From: Hydromonas sp. | GTDB taxonomy: Bacteria; Pseudomonadota; Gammaproteobacteria; Burkholderiales; Burkholderiaceae | Direction: 5' to 3' | Length of the DNA stretch: 64,000 bases | NCBI GenBank assembly: GCA_017495165.1 | Contig: JAFEII010000002.1 | Span: 162,385-226,384 of the forward strand | Part shown: positions 45,487-57,900 of the stretch, piece by piece | Position numbering within the stretch: the stretch's first letter is position 1 | How the letters are laid out: the number at the start of each line of letters is the position of its first letter | Position numbers and translations under genes: made by a program | The notes under the pieces: model-generated | The model's input: only the letters and a program-made list of their open reading frames with translations | Told to the model about the DNA's origin: nothing | Database searches by the model: none

Positions 45487-46965
45487 ATGGAAAACCTCAC
45501 CAACGAGCAACCCAAACACAACGATCAAAACATGCACCTAGAAACCGAGCGCGCATCCGAAGCGCTCGACGTGGTGCACGCGCTCCTTGACAAACGTGAG
45601 GCGCTGCAAGAAGCCAAACCAGCTGAATCAGCCGAATCAGATGCAAACTCAAATGACGCCAATCCAACCGCACAAAGCCCAGAATCAGAGCTGCGCACCG
45701 TATTGGCTGGGCTGCACTCCGCCGATATTGCCCACGTTCTCGAAGGCCTAAAGCGCGAAGAGCGGCTGCTGGTCTGGAGCTTGGTTGACCCTGAGCGCGA
45801 CGGCGAGATTTTGATCGAAGTCACCGACTCCGTGCGCGAAACCTTGATTGCCGACATGAGCCGTCAAGAAATGGTCGCCGCCACCACCAGCCTAGACACA
45901 GACGAAATCGCCGAACTGGCCGATGACCTGCCACGCGAAGTATTAGAAGAAGTCGCAGAAAACCTGCCCGTGCAAGAACGCGCCCAACTGCGCGCCGCCA
46001 TGAGCTATGACGACGACACCGTTGGTTCTCAAATGGACTTTGAAATGGTCACCACCCAAATCGACATGTCGCTCGAAATGGTGCTGCGCCAACTGCGCTC
46101 AATGGACGAGCTGCCCGAACAAACCGATCAAATCTTTGTGGTCGATGCGCAAGACGTCCTACAGGGCAGCTTGAGTTTGGAACAAATTTTAATCAACCCA
46201 CCAGATGTTTTGGTGTCAGACGTCATGAAACACAACGTCCTCCAACTCTCGCCGCTGGACGACATGGACGACGCCGCGCAAGCGTTTGAGCGCTACGACT
46301 TGGTCAGCGCCCCTGTGGTTGACTCGCACAACCGCTTGGTTGGACGGCTCACCATTGACGTCGTGGTCGACGTGATTCGTGAACAAGGCGAAACCGAAGT
46401 GCTCGCACAAGTCGGTCTAAAAGAAGAACAAGACATTTTCTCCACCGTCGCCAGCGCCGTACGCAACCGCGCCCCGTGGCTGCTGGTCAATTTATGCACC
46501 GCAGGCTTTGCATCCTACGTCGCATCCATGTTTGAGACCACCATCAAAGACATTGTGGCGCTCGCGTTTTTAATGTCCATCGTCGCAGGGATTGGCGGCA
46601 ACTCTGGCAATCAAACCATGACCCTAATTATCCGAGCGCTCGCGCTGGGGCAAATCACCCCCGCCAACATCCACGACCTGATTAAAAAAGAGATCACCGT
46701 CACCGCACTCATCGGCATTGGCGGGGGCATCATCGCCGCATTATTCGCCTACCTCATCTCCCACAGCATCGCCCTAAGCGCCGTCATGATGGCCGCCATG
46801 TGCATCAACATGCTCGTTGGCGCCATCATGGGCATGACCGTCCCCGTCATGCGCGAAAAATACGGCAAAGACCCCGCCGTCGGCTCAAGTGTTCTACTCA
46901 CATTTGCCACCGACACCATGGGATTTTTGATATTCCTTGGATTGGCCACGGTGTTTTTGTTGTAA
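45487..46965 (+). CDS. mgtE: Magnesium transporter MgtE
   Basis: A 492-residue Mg2+ channel/transporter. Acidic N-terminal extension (about 1-60), the MgtE N domain (ADIAHVLEGLKREERLL ... ELADDLPREVLEEV), two CBS domains (about 190-305), and five C-terminal helices with GGNSGNQTMTLIIRALALGQI, the pore-lining family motif. ATG 45487 (MENLTNEQPKHN) is the likelier start; an earlier start at 45445 adds 14 codons without support. No M-box type leader was recognised; the 280 bp upstream hold tandem and REP repeats. Confidence 0.92.
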   Translation: MENLTNEQPKHNDQNMHLETERASEALDVVHALLDKREALQEAKPAESAESDANSNDANPTAQSPESELRTVLAGLHSADIAHVLEGLKREERLLVWSLVDPERDGEILIEVTDSVRETLIADMSRQEMVAATTSLDTDEIAELADDLPREVLEEVAENLPVQERAQLRAAMSYDDDTVGSQMDFEMVTTQIDMSLEMVLRQLRSMDELPEQTDQIFVVDAQDVLQGSLSLEQILINPPDVLVSDVMKHNVLQLSPLDDMDDAAQAFERYDLVSAPVVDSHNRLVGRLTIDVVVDVIREQGETEVLAQVGLKEEQDIFSTVASAVRNRAPWLLVNLCTAGFASYVASMFETTIKDIVALAFLMSIVAGIGGNSGNQTMTLIIRALALGQITPANIHDLIKKEITVTALIGIGGGIIAALFAYLISHSIALSAVMMAAMCINMLVGAIMGMTVPVMREKYGKDPAVGSSVLLTFATDTMGFLIFLGLATVFLL

Positions 46966-47006
46966 AAAAATCTACATTTATTGGTGTGTTACCACTCAAT
47001 CCCCGT

Positions 47007-47012
47007 TACAAT
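47007..47012 (+). promoter_or_regulatory. Candidate -10 element for cdiB
   Basis: TACAAT 32 bases before the cdiB ATG. A TTGGTG box lies 20 bases upstream of it, longer than ideal. Confidence 0.35.
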
Positions 47013-47043
47013 CGCGCCTCAGTAAATAAAAGGCATTGAACCC

Positions 47044-48912
47044 ATGGCGCAGCCCCCAGCATTGAACACATTCGTAAAGTTACTCATGAGCGCAGGTCTT
47101 TACGCGGGTTTGAGCAGCAATCATGCGCACGCCCAAGGCCTGAATCAGATTCAAACCCAAGAGCTTAGGCGCGCCGCTGACCGCGCCAACGCCGTCCAAA
47201 AACTCCAACCACCCGCGCCAGAGATTCGCGGCTCGGCTCAAGGCGAGAACCCATCAGGCGCCACAGCCAACCAATTCCCAATCAACGAAACCCCGTGCTT
47301 TCACCTCAACCAAATCAGCTTGGTTGGCGAGTCGGCGGGGCAGTTTCAATTTGCGCTGCGCAGCGCGCTCAAGCAAGCCAAGCTCCACCCAATCAACACC
47401 CCCTCAGGCCAAACAGTGTTGGTCACCGATGCCCAGTTTAAAAACAGCGCGGGCAGTTTACAAACAGGTGTGTGTTTGGGCGGCAACGGCGTGAGCGCCT
47501 TTATGGCCTTGGTACAAAACGCCATCATCCAACGTGGCTACACCACCACCCGCGTTCTGGCGCAAAGCCAAGACCTTAAAAGCGGCCGGTTAGAACTCAC
47601 CGTGATACCAGGGCGGATTCGGCAGATCCGCTTTGAGCAAGGCAACCCAAATGGCATGCCCATTGAACACGCCCACAGCTTTAACGCCATGCCCATGCGT
47701 GAGGGCGACATCTTAAACCTGCGTGAGATTGAACAGGGATTGGAGAACTTCAAACGCGTGCCCACGGTGGAGGCGGATATTAAAATCGCGCCAGCCGAGC
47801 AGCCAAACGAATCGGACCTTGTCATCACTTGGGCACAAAAAGCCATCCCGCTGCGCGCCAACCTGACGTTGGATGACTCGGGCTCGCGCAGCACCGGCAA
47901 ATGGCAGGGCGGCGGCACGGTCTCGATTGACAACCCATTCACGCTCAATGACTTGCTGTATTTTAGCTATGGAGAAGACGTACAAGGCCACGACAAAGTA
48001 CAGACCATAGACGAGACTGGCGCAAACACTGGCACGCAACACGGCAACACGCGCAACTGGAGCCTGCATTACTCCGTGCCTTATGGCAACTGGCAAGCCG
48101 CGTTTAACGCCAGCAGCTATGACTATGACCAAGCGGTTGCCGGCGCCTATCAAACCTATACCTACTCAGGGCACAGCCGCACCCAAGACCTCAAGCTCTC
48201 AAAAATGCTGTATCGCAACGCCCAGCGCAAACTCACCGCCAGCATCAAAGGCTGGACGCGCTACTCAGACAACTACATCGATGACACCGAAGTCACCATT
48301 CAGCGGCGTAAAACCGCAGGGTTTGAGCTTGGCTTAAACCACAAAGAATACATCGGTCAAGCCACGCTGGACTTGGGCATCACTTACAAACGGGGCACAG
48401 GCGCACAAAAGGCGCTGCGCGCGCCCGAAGAGTTGTTTAACGAAGGCACCAGCCGCATGCGCATCATCAGCGCCGATGTTGGCCTTAACGTGCCGTTTCA
48501 AGCATTCAAGCGCCACTTTACCTACAACACCAGCGTGCACGCCCAGTGGAACAAAAGCCGCCTGCTTGCACAAGACCTCATCTCAATTGGTGGGCGCAAC
48601 ACCGTGCGCGGCTTTGATGGCGTCATGAGCTTGGCCGCTGAGCGCGGCTGGTATATGCGCAACGAGCTGGGCATGGCGCTGGGCGCGGCACATCAGCTTT
48701 ATGTGGCGGTTGATGCAGGGCATGTGTCGGGCAACAGCGCGCAGTATTTGCTTGGTCAAACCTTGATTGGCAGTGCGCTTGGCGTGCGCGGTCAAGCCAA
48801 ATTGGGCGGCACTTTTAACTACGACGTATTTGTGGGCAAACCGCTTAAAAAGCCACAAGGCTTTCGCACCAGCCAGTACACATACGGGGTGAATTTGGGG
48901 TACAGCTTTTAG
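47044..48912 (+). CDS. cdiB: Two-partner secretion outer membrane transporter (CdiB/FhaC/ShlB family)
   Basis: A 622-residue TpsB protein that exports the adjacent CdiA across the outer membrane. Signal peptide to about residue 30 (SSNHAHA), then a hydrophilic linker with helix H1 features (QELRRAADRANAVQ), two POTRA domains (CFHLNQISLVGESAGQF; GRLELTVIPGRIRQIRF), and a 16-strand barrel. The barrel carries the L6-type motif VRGFDGVMSLAAERGWYMRN and ends in an aromatic residue (GVNLGYSF). Only a TpsA partner is encoded next, in B-A order as in E. coli-type CDI loci. Confidence 0.92.
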   Translation: MAQPPALNTFVKLLMSAGLYAGLSSNHAHAQGLNQIQTQELRRAADRANAVQKLQPPAPEIRGSAQGENPSGATANQFPINETPCFHLNQISLVGESAGQFQFALRSALKQAKLHPINTPSGQTVLVTDAQFKNSAGSLQTGVCLGGNGVSAFMALVQNAIIQRGYTTTRVLAQSQDLKSGRLELTVIPGRIRQIRFEQGNPNGMPIEHAHSFNAMPMREGDILNLREIEQGLENFKRVPTVEADIKIAPAEQPNESDLVITWAQKAIPLRANLTLDDSGSRSTGKWQGGGTVSIDNPFTLNDLLYFSYGEDVQGHDKVQTIDETGANTGTQHGNTRNWSLHYSVPYGNWQAAFNASSYDYDQAVAGAYQTYTYSGHSRTQDLKLSKMLYRNAQRKLTASIKGWTRYSDNYIDDTEVTIQRRKTAGFELGLNHKEYIGQATLDLGITYKRGTGAQKALRAPEELFNEGTSRMRIISADVGLNVPFQAFKRHFTYNTSVHAQWNKSRLLAQDLISIGGRNTVRGFDGVMSLAAERGWYMRNELGMALGAAHQLYVAVDAGHVSGNSAQYLLGQTLIGSALGVRGQAKLGGTFNYDVFVGKPLKKPQGFRTSQYTYGVNLGYSF

Positions 48913-48996
48913 CCCAAGGCAAACAGAATCGGCAACAAATCAGCAACAAAAACAATCGCACAAACGCAACAGCACTGCAAATAACGAAAGTAAATT

Positions 48997-51900
48997 ATGA
49001 ATCACAACATGTACAAAGTCATCTTCAGTAAAACCACCGGTTTATTGGTCGCGGTATCCGAACACGTCAGCGCTTGCGGTAAAACCAAATCAGAGTCCAG
49101 CGCTGTATCCAGCGCCACACACGGCCATTCAAATCACACCGCTCAAACAACTCAAGCAGACCCCCAAACCAGCCACGCGCGCACGATCAAACCCATCGCC
49201 TTTGGTTTGATGGTCAGCCTAGGCGCGGCCAGCATGGTACAGGCGCAAATTGTTGCCGATCCAAATGCGCCTGGCAACCAGCGCGCCACCATTCTCAACA
49301 CCGCCAATGGTTTGCCGCAGGTCAACATCCAAACCCCATCTGCGGCGGGGGTGTCGCTCAACCAATACAAGCAGTTTGATGTGAACAACAACGGCGCCAT
49401 TCTCAACAACGCCCGCCTCAACACCAACACCCAAACGGCAGGCATGGTGCAAGCCAACCCCAACTTGGCAGGCGGCGCAGCACGGATCATCGTCAACCAA
49501 GTCAACTCAGCCAACCCAAGTTTGCTCAACGGTTATGTTGAAGTCGCAGGCCAGCGCGCCCAAGTCATCATCGCCAATCCAGCAGGCATCAGCGTCAACG
49601 GCGGCGGCTTTGTTAACGCGAGCACCGCCACACTCACCACCGGCACGCCCATCATCAACGGCGGCAATTTAGAGGGCTACCGCGTCACGCGAGGGCAGGT
49701 CAACATTGACGGCAAAGGCTTGGACACGCAAGACGCCGACTACACGCAGATACTGGCGCGCAGCGTCCAGCTCAACGCCGGCGTGTGGGCCAAAGACCTC
49801 AATGTCCGCACCGGCGCCAACCAAATTGACGCCACCGCCACCACCAACCAAGCCATCACCCCCACCGGCACCCAGCCCAGCTACGCCATTGACAGCGCCG
49901 CGCTGGGCGGCATGTACGCCGGTAAAATCACCTTAATCGGCACAGAACAAGGGCTGGGCGTCAACAACGCCGGCCAAATATCGGCCAGCGCAGGCAATGT
50001 ACAGATTGACGCCAACGGCATGCTCAGCAACAGCGGCACCATCAACAGCAATGGCTCTGCCAACCAAACCCGCATCAACACAACATCCGTCAACAACAGC
50101 GGCACAGTCTCAGCGCAAGGCAACACCCAAATCAGCACCGCCGCCGTCGTGCGCAACAGCGGCAGCATCGCCGCAGGGCGTGAACTCACCCTAAAGGCCA
50201 CAGACCTCAACAACACAGGCGGCACCCTCAACGGCCAACGGCTCGACATCCGCGCCACCAGCCTGAACAACACAGGCGGGCGCGTGCAGCAAACCGGCAG
50301 CCAAGGCCTTGCGCTCAATGCCGCCGACATCAACAACCGCAACGGCGGCAACATTGGGTTTGAGCCAGCAAGCAGCGCAACCAACACAGGCAACCCAAGC
50401 AGCGCAACAAATACAGGCAACGCAACCAACCCAACAACCCCAGCCAACCCCAGCACCGCAGCCACAGGCGGCACCAGCACCGTCGTGCAACCCGAACCCG
50501 TCCAATTGGCCGAGGGCATCATTCAAATCAACACCACCATCAACAACGACGCAGGGCAAATCACCGCCAACGGCGGCATAGACTTGACCAGCAACAATGG
50601 TTTGACCAACAGTGGCACCTTCAACGTAAACAAACTCAACGTCACAGGTACGGTGCTGGACAACAGCAACGGCACCATCACCAGCACACAGGCGATTATC
50701 AACACCAACCGCATCATCAACACAGCGGGTAAACTCGGCTCAAGCAGCAATCTTGACTTAACGGCCAACAACCTCACCAACAGCAAAGGCAGCATCACCG
50801 CAGATGGTACGCTCACCTCAAACATCAGCGGTGCGGTGCTCAACGACGCCGGCACCATCGCCAGCGCTGGCGAGCAAGTTCTCAATGCAGACGCAATCAA
50901 CAACACAGGCGGCACAATCGCCTCAACGGCTGCGGGTCTGACCGTCCAATCCAACGGCAAAGTGAACAACACCAAGGGGGCAACTCAATCGGCCACCAGC
51001 ACCAAAGTCACCAGTACCGCGTTTGACAACACCGACGGTCAAGTGGCAGGCGCGACCATCAACCTTAATACCAAAAACAACACCCTCACCAACACACGCG
51101 GCACGGTTGCCGCAGAGCGCACCGCCATCAACAGCGGCGCACTGAGCAACGATGCGGGCTTGATTCAAGGGGCAAACCAACTGGTCATCAACACCAACGG
51201 CCAAACCTTAGCCAACACCAACAGCGGTAAAGCAGGCGGCATCATCAGCGGTGGCACGCTGGAGATTCAATCAGGCGATGTAAAAAACACGTCAGGCGTG
51301 GTCAGCAGTCGTGCCGCACAAACCGTTCAAGCCAACAGTATCAGCAATACATTGGGGCAATTCAACTCTGGCGCATCACTGAACGTGACGGCGTACGAAC
51401 TCACGAACACCAACGGCCAAGTAACCGCAAGCACCACGCTTGCAGGCAATGTGGCACAGACCGTCAAGAATGATGGTGGGGTGATTGCCAGCAACGATGC
51501 GCTCGTGCTCAACGCTGGCACATTGAATAACGACAATGGGCAAGTGGCATCGGCCAAGTCCAGCGCAACCATCACATCGAACAATGCCATCAGCAACGTC
51601 AAAGGCCAATTGCAAGCGGCCACGACGCTTAAAGTCACGGGCAGCGGTTTGGACAATACAGACGGTCAAGCCAATGCTGCAACAGTTGCCATTGACACAC
51701 GCAACCAAACCCTAACGAACACACGTGGCGAACTCAGCGGCGCGGATGTGGCAATCCGCAGTGGTGCGCTCTTAAATGATGGCGCAGGCCTCATTCAAGG
51801 CAATAAAACCCTTGAGATTCACACCAATGGTCAAACCCTCACCAATGCCAACAGTGGTGCAACCGGTGGGATAACATCAGGTGGCACATTGTCGATTCAG

Positions 51901-54900
51901 GCGGGTGACTTAATCAACAATGCAGGCTATATCGGCAGCAAAGGCCGCAACACGATTGGCGCCACACAAATCACCAACAGTGGGCAAATCACCAGCCAAG
52001 ACGCGGCCACCATCAGCGCGACCGGTTTAGACAACCGTGGCGGTGTGATTGAAACCACGGGCAACACCAGCATTGCAGTGGGCAACGGCACGGTCAACAA
52101 CGACAACGGCTTGATACGCTCAGGCGCAACCGCTGCCATCAATGCACGTGCGGTCACCAACACCAATACGAGTGCGGTTGACAAAGGCATTGAGGGCATA
52201 AATGTCAGCCTCAACGCCAACACGGTAGACAACACCGCAGGTGCCATCCGCGCCGACGACACCTTGGCCATCAACAGCAGTGGTGCAGTCAACAACACGA
52301 ATGGCCTCATCAGCTCTGCCAAAACCAGCGCCATCCAAGACCCGAACGCCTCTAAAACGCTTGTGGTTACAAACACCAACGGCACCATCATTGCAGGCAC
52401 AAACAACACCATTGACGCCAAGAACCTCACAGGCGATGGCAAAGTGCTGTCCAACGGTGACATGAGCATCAGCGTCGCCGACGACTTGAACAACACAGCC
52501 ACCGTGCAAGCGAGCAAAAACCTCACATTAAACAGCGCAGGCAACATCAGCAACACCGGCAAACTGATTGCAGGCGCAACCAATACCATCAACGCACGCA
52601 GCATCAACAACACGGCCACAGCTGAAATCAGCGGTGGCACAACCCAATTGAGCGCCAATGACAGCATCACCAATCGTGGCCTGATTGACGGTGACAACAC
52701 CGTGCTGAAAGCAGGCAATGCCGTCAACAACATCGGCACAGGTAAAATCTATGGCGACCATTTGAGCATTGGGGCAAATACCATTACCAACATGGGCGAG
52801 ACCGTGAATGGCAGCACCAGTACCGCCACGATTGGCGCTCGTGAGCGTTTGGACTTGGGCGCGCAAACCATAAACAACCTTGGCGGTGGCCAAGTTGGCC
52901 AACACAGCACCATCTTTAGCGGCAATACGATGTCGATTGGTGGCAGTTTGGATGCAGACCACAACGCCACAGGACAAGGTGGCACGCTCAACAATGACTC
53001 GTCCACCATTGAATCGTTGGGTGATATGACAATTGCGATGGGGCAGATTAATAACATCAATCGCCATTTTAAAACCGATCTACGGGTCGTGAGTGCTGTG
53101 CACATGGGGCAAGTTATAGGTGCCGGAAACAGCAGACCTGTTGGCGGTTGGATTGATGGTGGTGGGCCTTCTCAAGTTTATGACATCGACCCAGACAAAT
53201 TCGCCGCCATGCCTGATTTTACTCAGGACATGGGCAACGACAATACTTATTTGCTCAATGCAGCCCACGGTGTTTACGTGCATAACGCCGAATCAAACTA
53301 TTTGTGGGTCGACAATGTTGGTACTTGGAGCGATTGGATATTGCGTGATTTTGTACGCACCACGCAGGAAACCACGGTTGTTGATACAGACCCATCTAAA
53401 ATCATTTCAGGGGGCAACCTGTCATTGGATACTGCTCGTCTGCTCAATGACAACAGTAAAATTATTGTGGGTAAGGAGCTGCAAGGCGCGGTTGGAAATA
53501 TTGAGAATCGTGAAACGCTTGGCGTGCGTACGGTACGCGATTTGGGCATAGGCCGTTCTTATTGGCGTGGCTATGGTGGACGTGACTCCACTGAAACTGG
53601 GGTCAACGACTACGACGTCACACATCCGACTCAGTCCATCACCATTGACACCTCGGTCAAGCAAATCGGTGTGAAGGTCGAGCCGCCACAGAGGGGTGCG
53701 GAGGGTAAGAATGACAACGACCCCATCAGCAACGCCACGGGCGCAGCAGGCGGTGCTGTAACCACGCAAACGCAAACCACCAGCCAAGCGGCAGTGGCAA
53801 CCGGTGGCGTCACCAGCGTGCAGAGCACGAGCAGCACCGATCCAACCTTGATTAAAACCGGTGCCATCAACACCAACCTGCCCAACAGCAGTTTGTTTAG
53901 CGTCAACCCAAACAGCGCTGTGTACTTGATAGAAACCGACCCCAAGTTTGCCAATTACAAAAACTGGCTCAGCTCAGACTACATGCTCGGCGCGCTCAAC
54001 CTTGACCCACAAACCATGCACAAGCGCTTGGGCGACGGCTTTTATGAACAAAAGCTCATCCGCGAACAAATTGCCCAGCTCACCGGGCGGCGCTATCTGA
54101 ATGGCCAGTCCAATGACGATGAGCAATACAAAGCGCTCATGAGCGCAGGCATCACATTTGCGGGGCAATACAACTTGCGCCCAGGGATTGGCCTAACCAA
54201 TGACCAAATGGCGCGTCTGACCAGCGACATTGTGTGGCTGGTTGCGCAAGAAGTCACCCTACCCAACGGCACAAAAACCACCGCCTTGGTGCCCAAGATT
54301 TACGTGGCGGTCAAACCCGGTGACATTGACGGCTCAGGCAGCTTAATCTCCGCCAACAGCATCAACCTCAAACTCAATGGCGACTTAAACAACAGCGGCA
54401 CGGTTAGCGGGCGCAGCGTCACCCAAATCACCGCCCAGAACATCAACAACATGGGCGGGCGCATCAACGCAGACCAGCTCAACCTCAACGCCCGCAACGA
54501 TTTAAACAACATTGGCGGCTTGATTGACGCGAACACCAGCGCCAATCTCAGCGCAGGGCGCGATGTCAACTCAGTGACCACAACCGCCACGGCCGCCAAT
54601 AACTATGGCTCTAAAACCATCATCAACCGTGTGGCAGGGATTTATGTGGGCAACGGCGCGGATGCGTTGGTTGACGGATTGGGCGTTGATGCCAGCCGCC
54701 TCAACACCTTGTCGATTACAGCGGGCAACAACGTCAACTTGGTGGGCTCAGGCACCGCCAATGACGGCGTGGGCGGCACTGTAATCAAAGCGGGCAACAA
54801 CCTGAACCTGTCCACGGTACAAGTGGCCAATGCCGAAAAGTCCTACCGTGACCCTAAAAACGGCTACAGCATTGATGAGAAACGCGAAGTCGGCGCAACC

Positions 54901-57900
54901 ATCAACGGCGTGGGCAACCTCAAACTGCAAGCAGGGAACGATCTGAACGCCCGCGCCGCCAATGTCAATTCAGAAACAGGCAGCCTCATCGCCACCGCAG
55001 GGCATGACGTTAACATCACCGCAGGCGAAGAATCCCGCAGCACTGTGGCGGACTCATTTACGAAAAAAAAGGGCTTTCTTAAGAAAAAGACCACCCAAGT
55101 CCATGTTGAATCGGACACCACCAACAGCATCGGTTCAAACTTCACAGGTGCGCAAGTGGTTGTATCGGCAGGCAATGACGCCAATATTGTGGGCAGCAAT
55201 GTCATTTCTGATGATTTGACTGTCATCAACGCCAAAAACAACGTCAACATCACCGCCGCACAAAACACTCAAGCGCAGAGCTCGTTTAAAGAAACCAAAA
55301 AGTCAGGCCTCATGAGCAGCGGCGGCGTGGGCTTTACGGTTGGCCAGAAAATGAACTCAACTGACACGGACAGTATCTCAAAAACCCTCACTGGCTCAAC
55401 AGTGGGCAGTTTACAAGGCAACACCACAATTACGGCGGGCGAGAAGTACAATCAAGTGGCCAGCACCGTTAACTCACCCGTCGGTGACGTGAGTATTAAA
55501 GCGAAATCAGTGGACATTGTGGCGGGTTACAACACGCAGGACACAACCACCACCAGTATCCAAAAACAAAGCGGCTTCACGGTGGCACTGTCAACCCCAG
55601 TCACAGACGCGGTTATGGCAGCCAAAGCGGTATACGACGGCTCAAAAGACATTGGTAAAAGCAAAAACGACCGTGTGAACGCCATGGCGGTGGCCAACAC
55701 CGCATGGGGCGCGTATCAAGCGGGTACAGACTTGGGCAGTGCGACGGGCATGACAGGTTCAGGTTCAGGCAGCGGTGGCAGTGGCGTATCGGTTTCGATT
55801 ACCTACGGTAAATCCGAAGCCAAGCAAGTGAGCCACGACCAAGCCGCCATTTCAGTTGGCTCAACGGTTAATGCAGGCGGCAACGTCAACATCACCGCGA
55901 CAGGCGCAGGTGAAAAATCCAACATCAACATTGTCGGTTCTGACGTGTACGGCGGCACAGGCGCAGCGCTTAAAGCCGACAACCAAATCAACATTGTGTC
56001 CGCGACCGACGTGATCAGCAACCGCAGCAAAAATGACAGCTACAGCGCCAATGCGGGCGTGGCGCTTGCGTTTGATAATGGTGTGTCGCTTGGCATCACC
56101 GCAGGTGGCAGCTACGGTAAAGGCAAGTCAAACTCGGACACCGTCAACCAGCACAACAGCCACGTCGGCAGCGGTGGATTGACCACACTCGAATCTGGCG
56201 GCACGACCACGATTGCGGGCGGCCAAGTCACAGGCAAACGCGTCGAAGTCGATGCACAAGACCTCATCATCCAAAGCAAACAAGACACCAATAAGGCCAA
56301 CAGCCAACAGTTTGATGCAAGTTTGCAAGTGACCGTGGGTTATGGTGTCTCGGTCAGTGGCAGTGTATCGGCGAGCAAAGCCAAAGCCGATTACGCCAGT
56401 GTCAATGAGCAAAGCGGCATTATTGCGGGCGACGGTGGCTATAACGTGAATGTCAAAAACAACACCAACCTGATTGGCGGCATCGTCACCAGCAGCCAAG
56501 CCGCCGAAGACGCAGGTAAAAACAGCTTTAGCACGGGTACACTCACCAGCACCGATGTACAAAACCATGCGGATTACAGTGCAACAGGGTTCGGCATCGG
56601 TGGTGGGTTTGCCATGAACGGCACGGGTGCAAATACCAATAAAATGACCCCGCAAAACACCAGCAGCGCCGAACAAGGCAAGGCGAGTTTGACCGCGAAT
56701 AAATCGGTTGGGTTTGGTATGGACAGCGGTCACGACAACAGCACGACGGCGAGCGGTATCAACACGTCCAACATCACGATCACCAACGCAGCAGGCCAAG
56801 CGGCGACTGGGAAATCAGTTGAACAAATTAAGGCAGAAGTAGCGACAGGCACCACGACAGATACGGTGGCGTTGAACAGCGGTCACATCGCCAACAACTA
56901 CGATGCACAAGCCGTTCAGGATGAAATCAATCTGCAAGTCAAAGTCACGCAAGAGTTTGATAAAACCCGCCAAGGGGTTAAAGCGGAGTTTAACCAAGCG
57001 ATAGACGATCTTAAGACAGAACAAAAAGACCCTAAAACCACACCAGAGCGCAGCGCAGAAATTGATGAAAGCCTTAAAAAGTGGCAAACAGGCGGGGTTT
57101 TACTCGACATCGTGGCAGGCGGCTTGGCAGCGCCAACCAACGCAGTGGGCGGCATTGTTGCAGGCTCACTCGCCCCAGCGGTCTCGTACCAAATTGGCCA
57201 ACACTTCAAAGAAAACGGCACAGAAGGCAGCTTTAACCACATCCTCGCCCACACCATCCTAGGCGCAGCCGTGGCAGCCGCAGGCGGCAACAACGCCCTG
57301 ATCGGCGGCCTAGCCGCAGGTGGCGCAGAAGCCGCCGCCCCAGCGGTCATGCACTACCTCTACGGCAAAGACACCCAAGTCAAAGACCTCACCGCCGAAC
57401 AAAAAACCACCATCAGCGCGATTGTAGGATTGGGCGGTGCAGCAATTGGTGCGACAGGCGGTGCAGCTGACGTGACGCAGGGAAGTATGGCGGCGGTGAA
57501 TGCGGTTGAGGAGAATCAGCAGATAAATTTGGGGCAGTGGACAAACGGTCTGGTTATGGGAATGCCCCCAATAGTTAACGCTTGTGCTGGTCTTGTTCCT
57601 GGAGCATGTGATGCCTACTCCAAAGAATTGCAAGAGAAAGTAGCTAAAAAAATCACTTTGCTAGATGTTGCAGAGTTTGCTCTTGAAGCCTGTTCTGTAG
57701 CCCCAACACCAGCAGCTGGTGCATGCAGAACCGCAAGTTTGCTTAAAGATGTGGGAACGGTGACTTATGAGGTTTACACTTTGATTTCAAAAGATGATGC
57801 TACCTTTAAGAACAATACTAAAGAAACTCAAAAAATAATCATTGTTAACCTTTTTGGCGAAGCGCTTAAAAGGACTCTTGAGAAAAAAAGCGTGGCGTTC

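Noticed and set aside
56128..56799. Leftward 223-codon open frame inside cdiA, repeated inside the orphan cassette (59289-59960)
   Set aside because: It is the reverse shadow of the cdiA repeat region. The second copy exists only because the DNA is duplicated. No SD, no domain, composition typical of an antisense frame.
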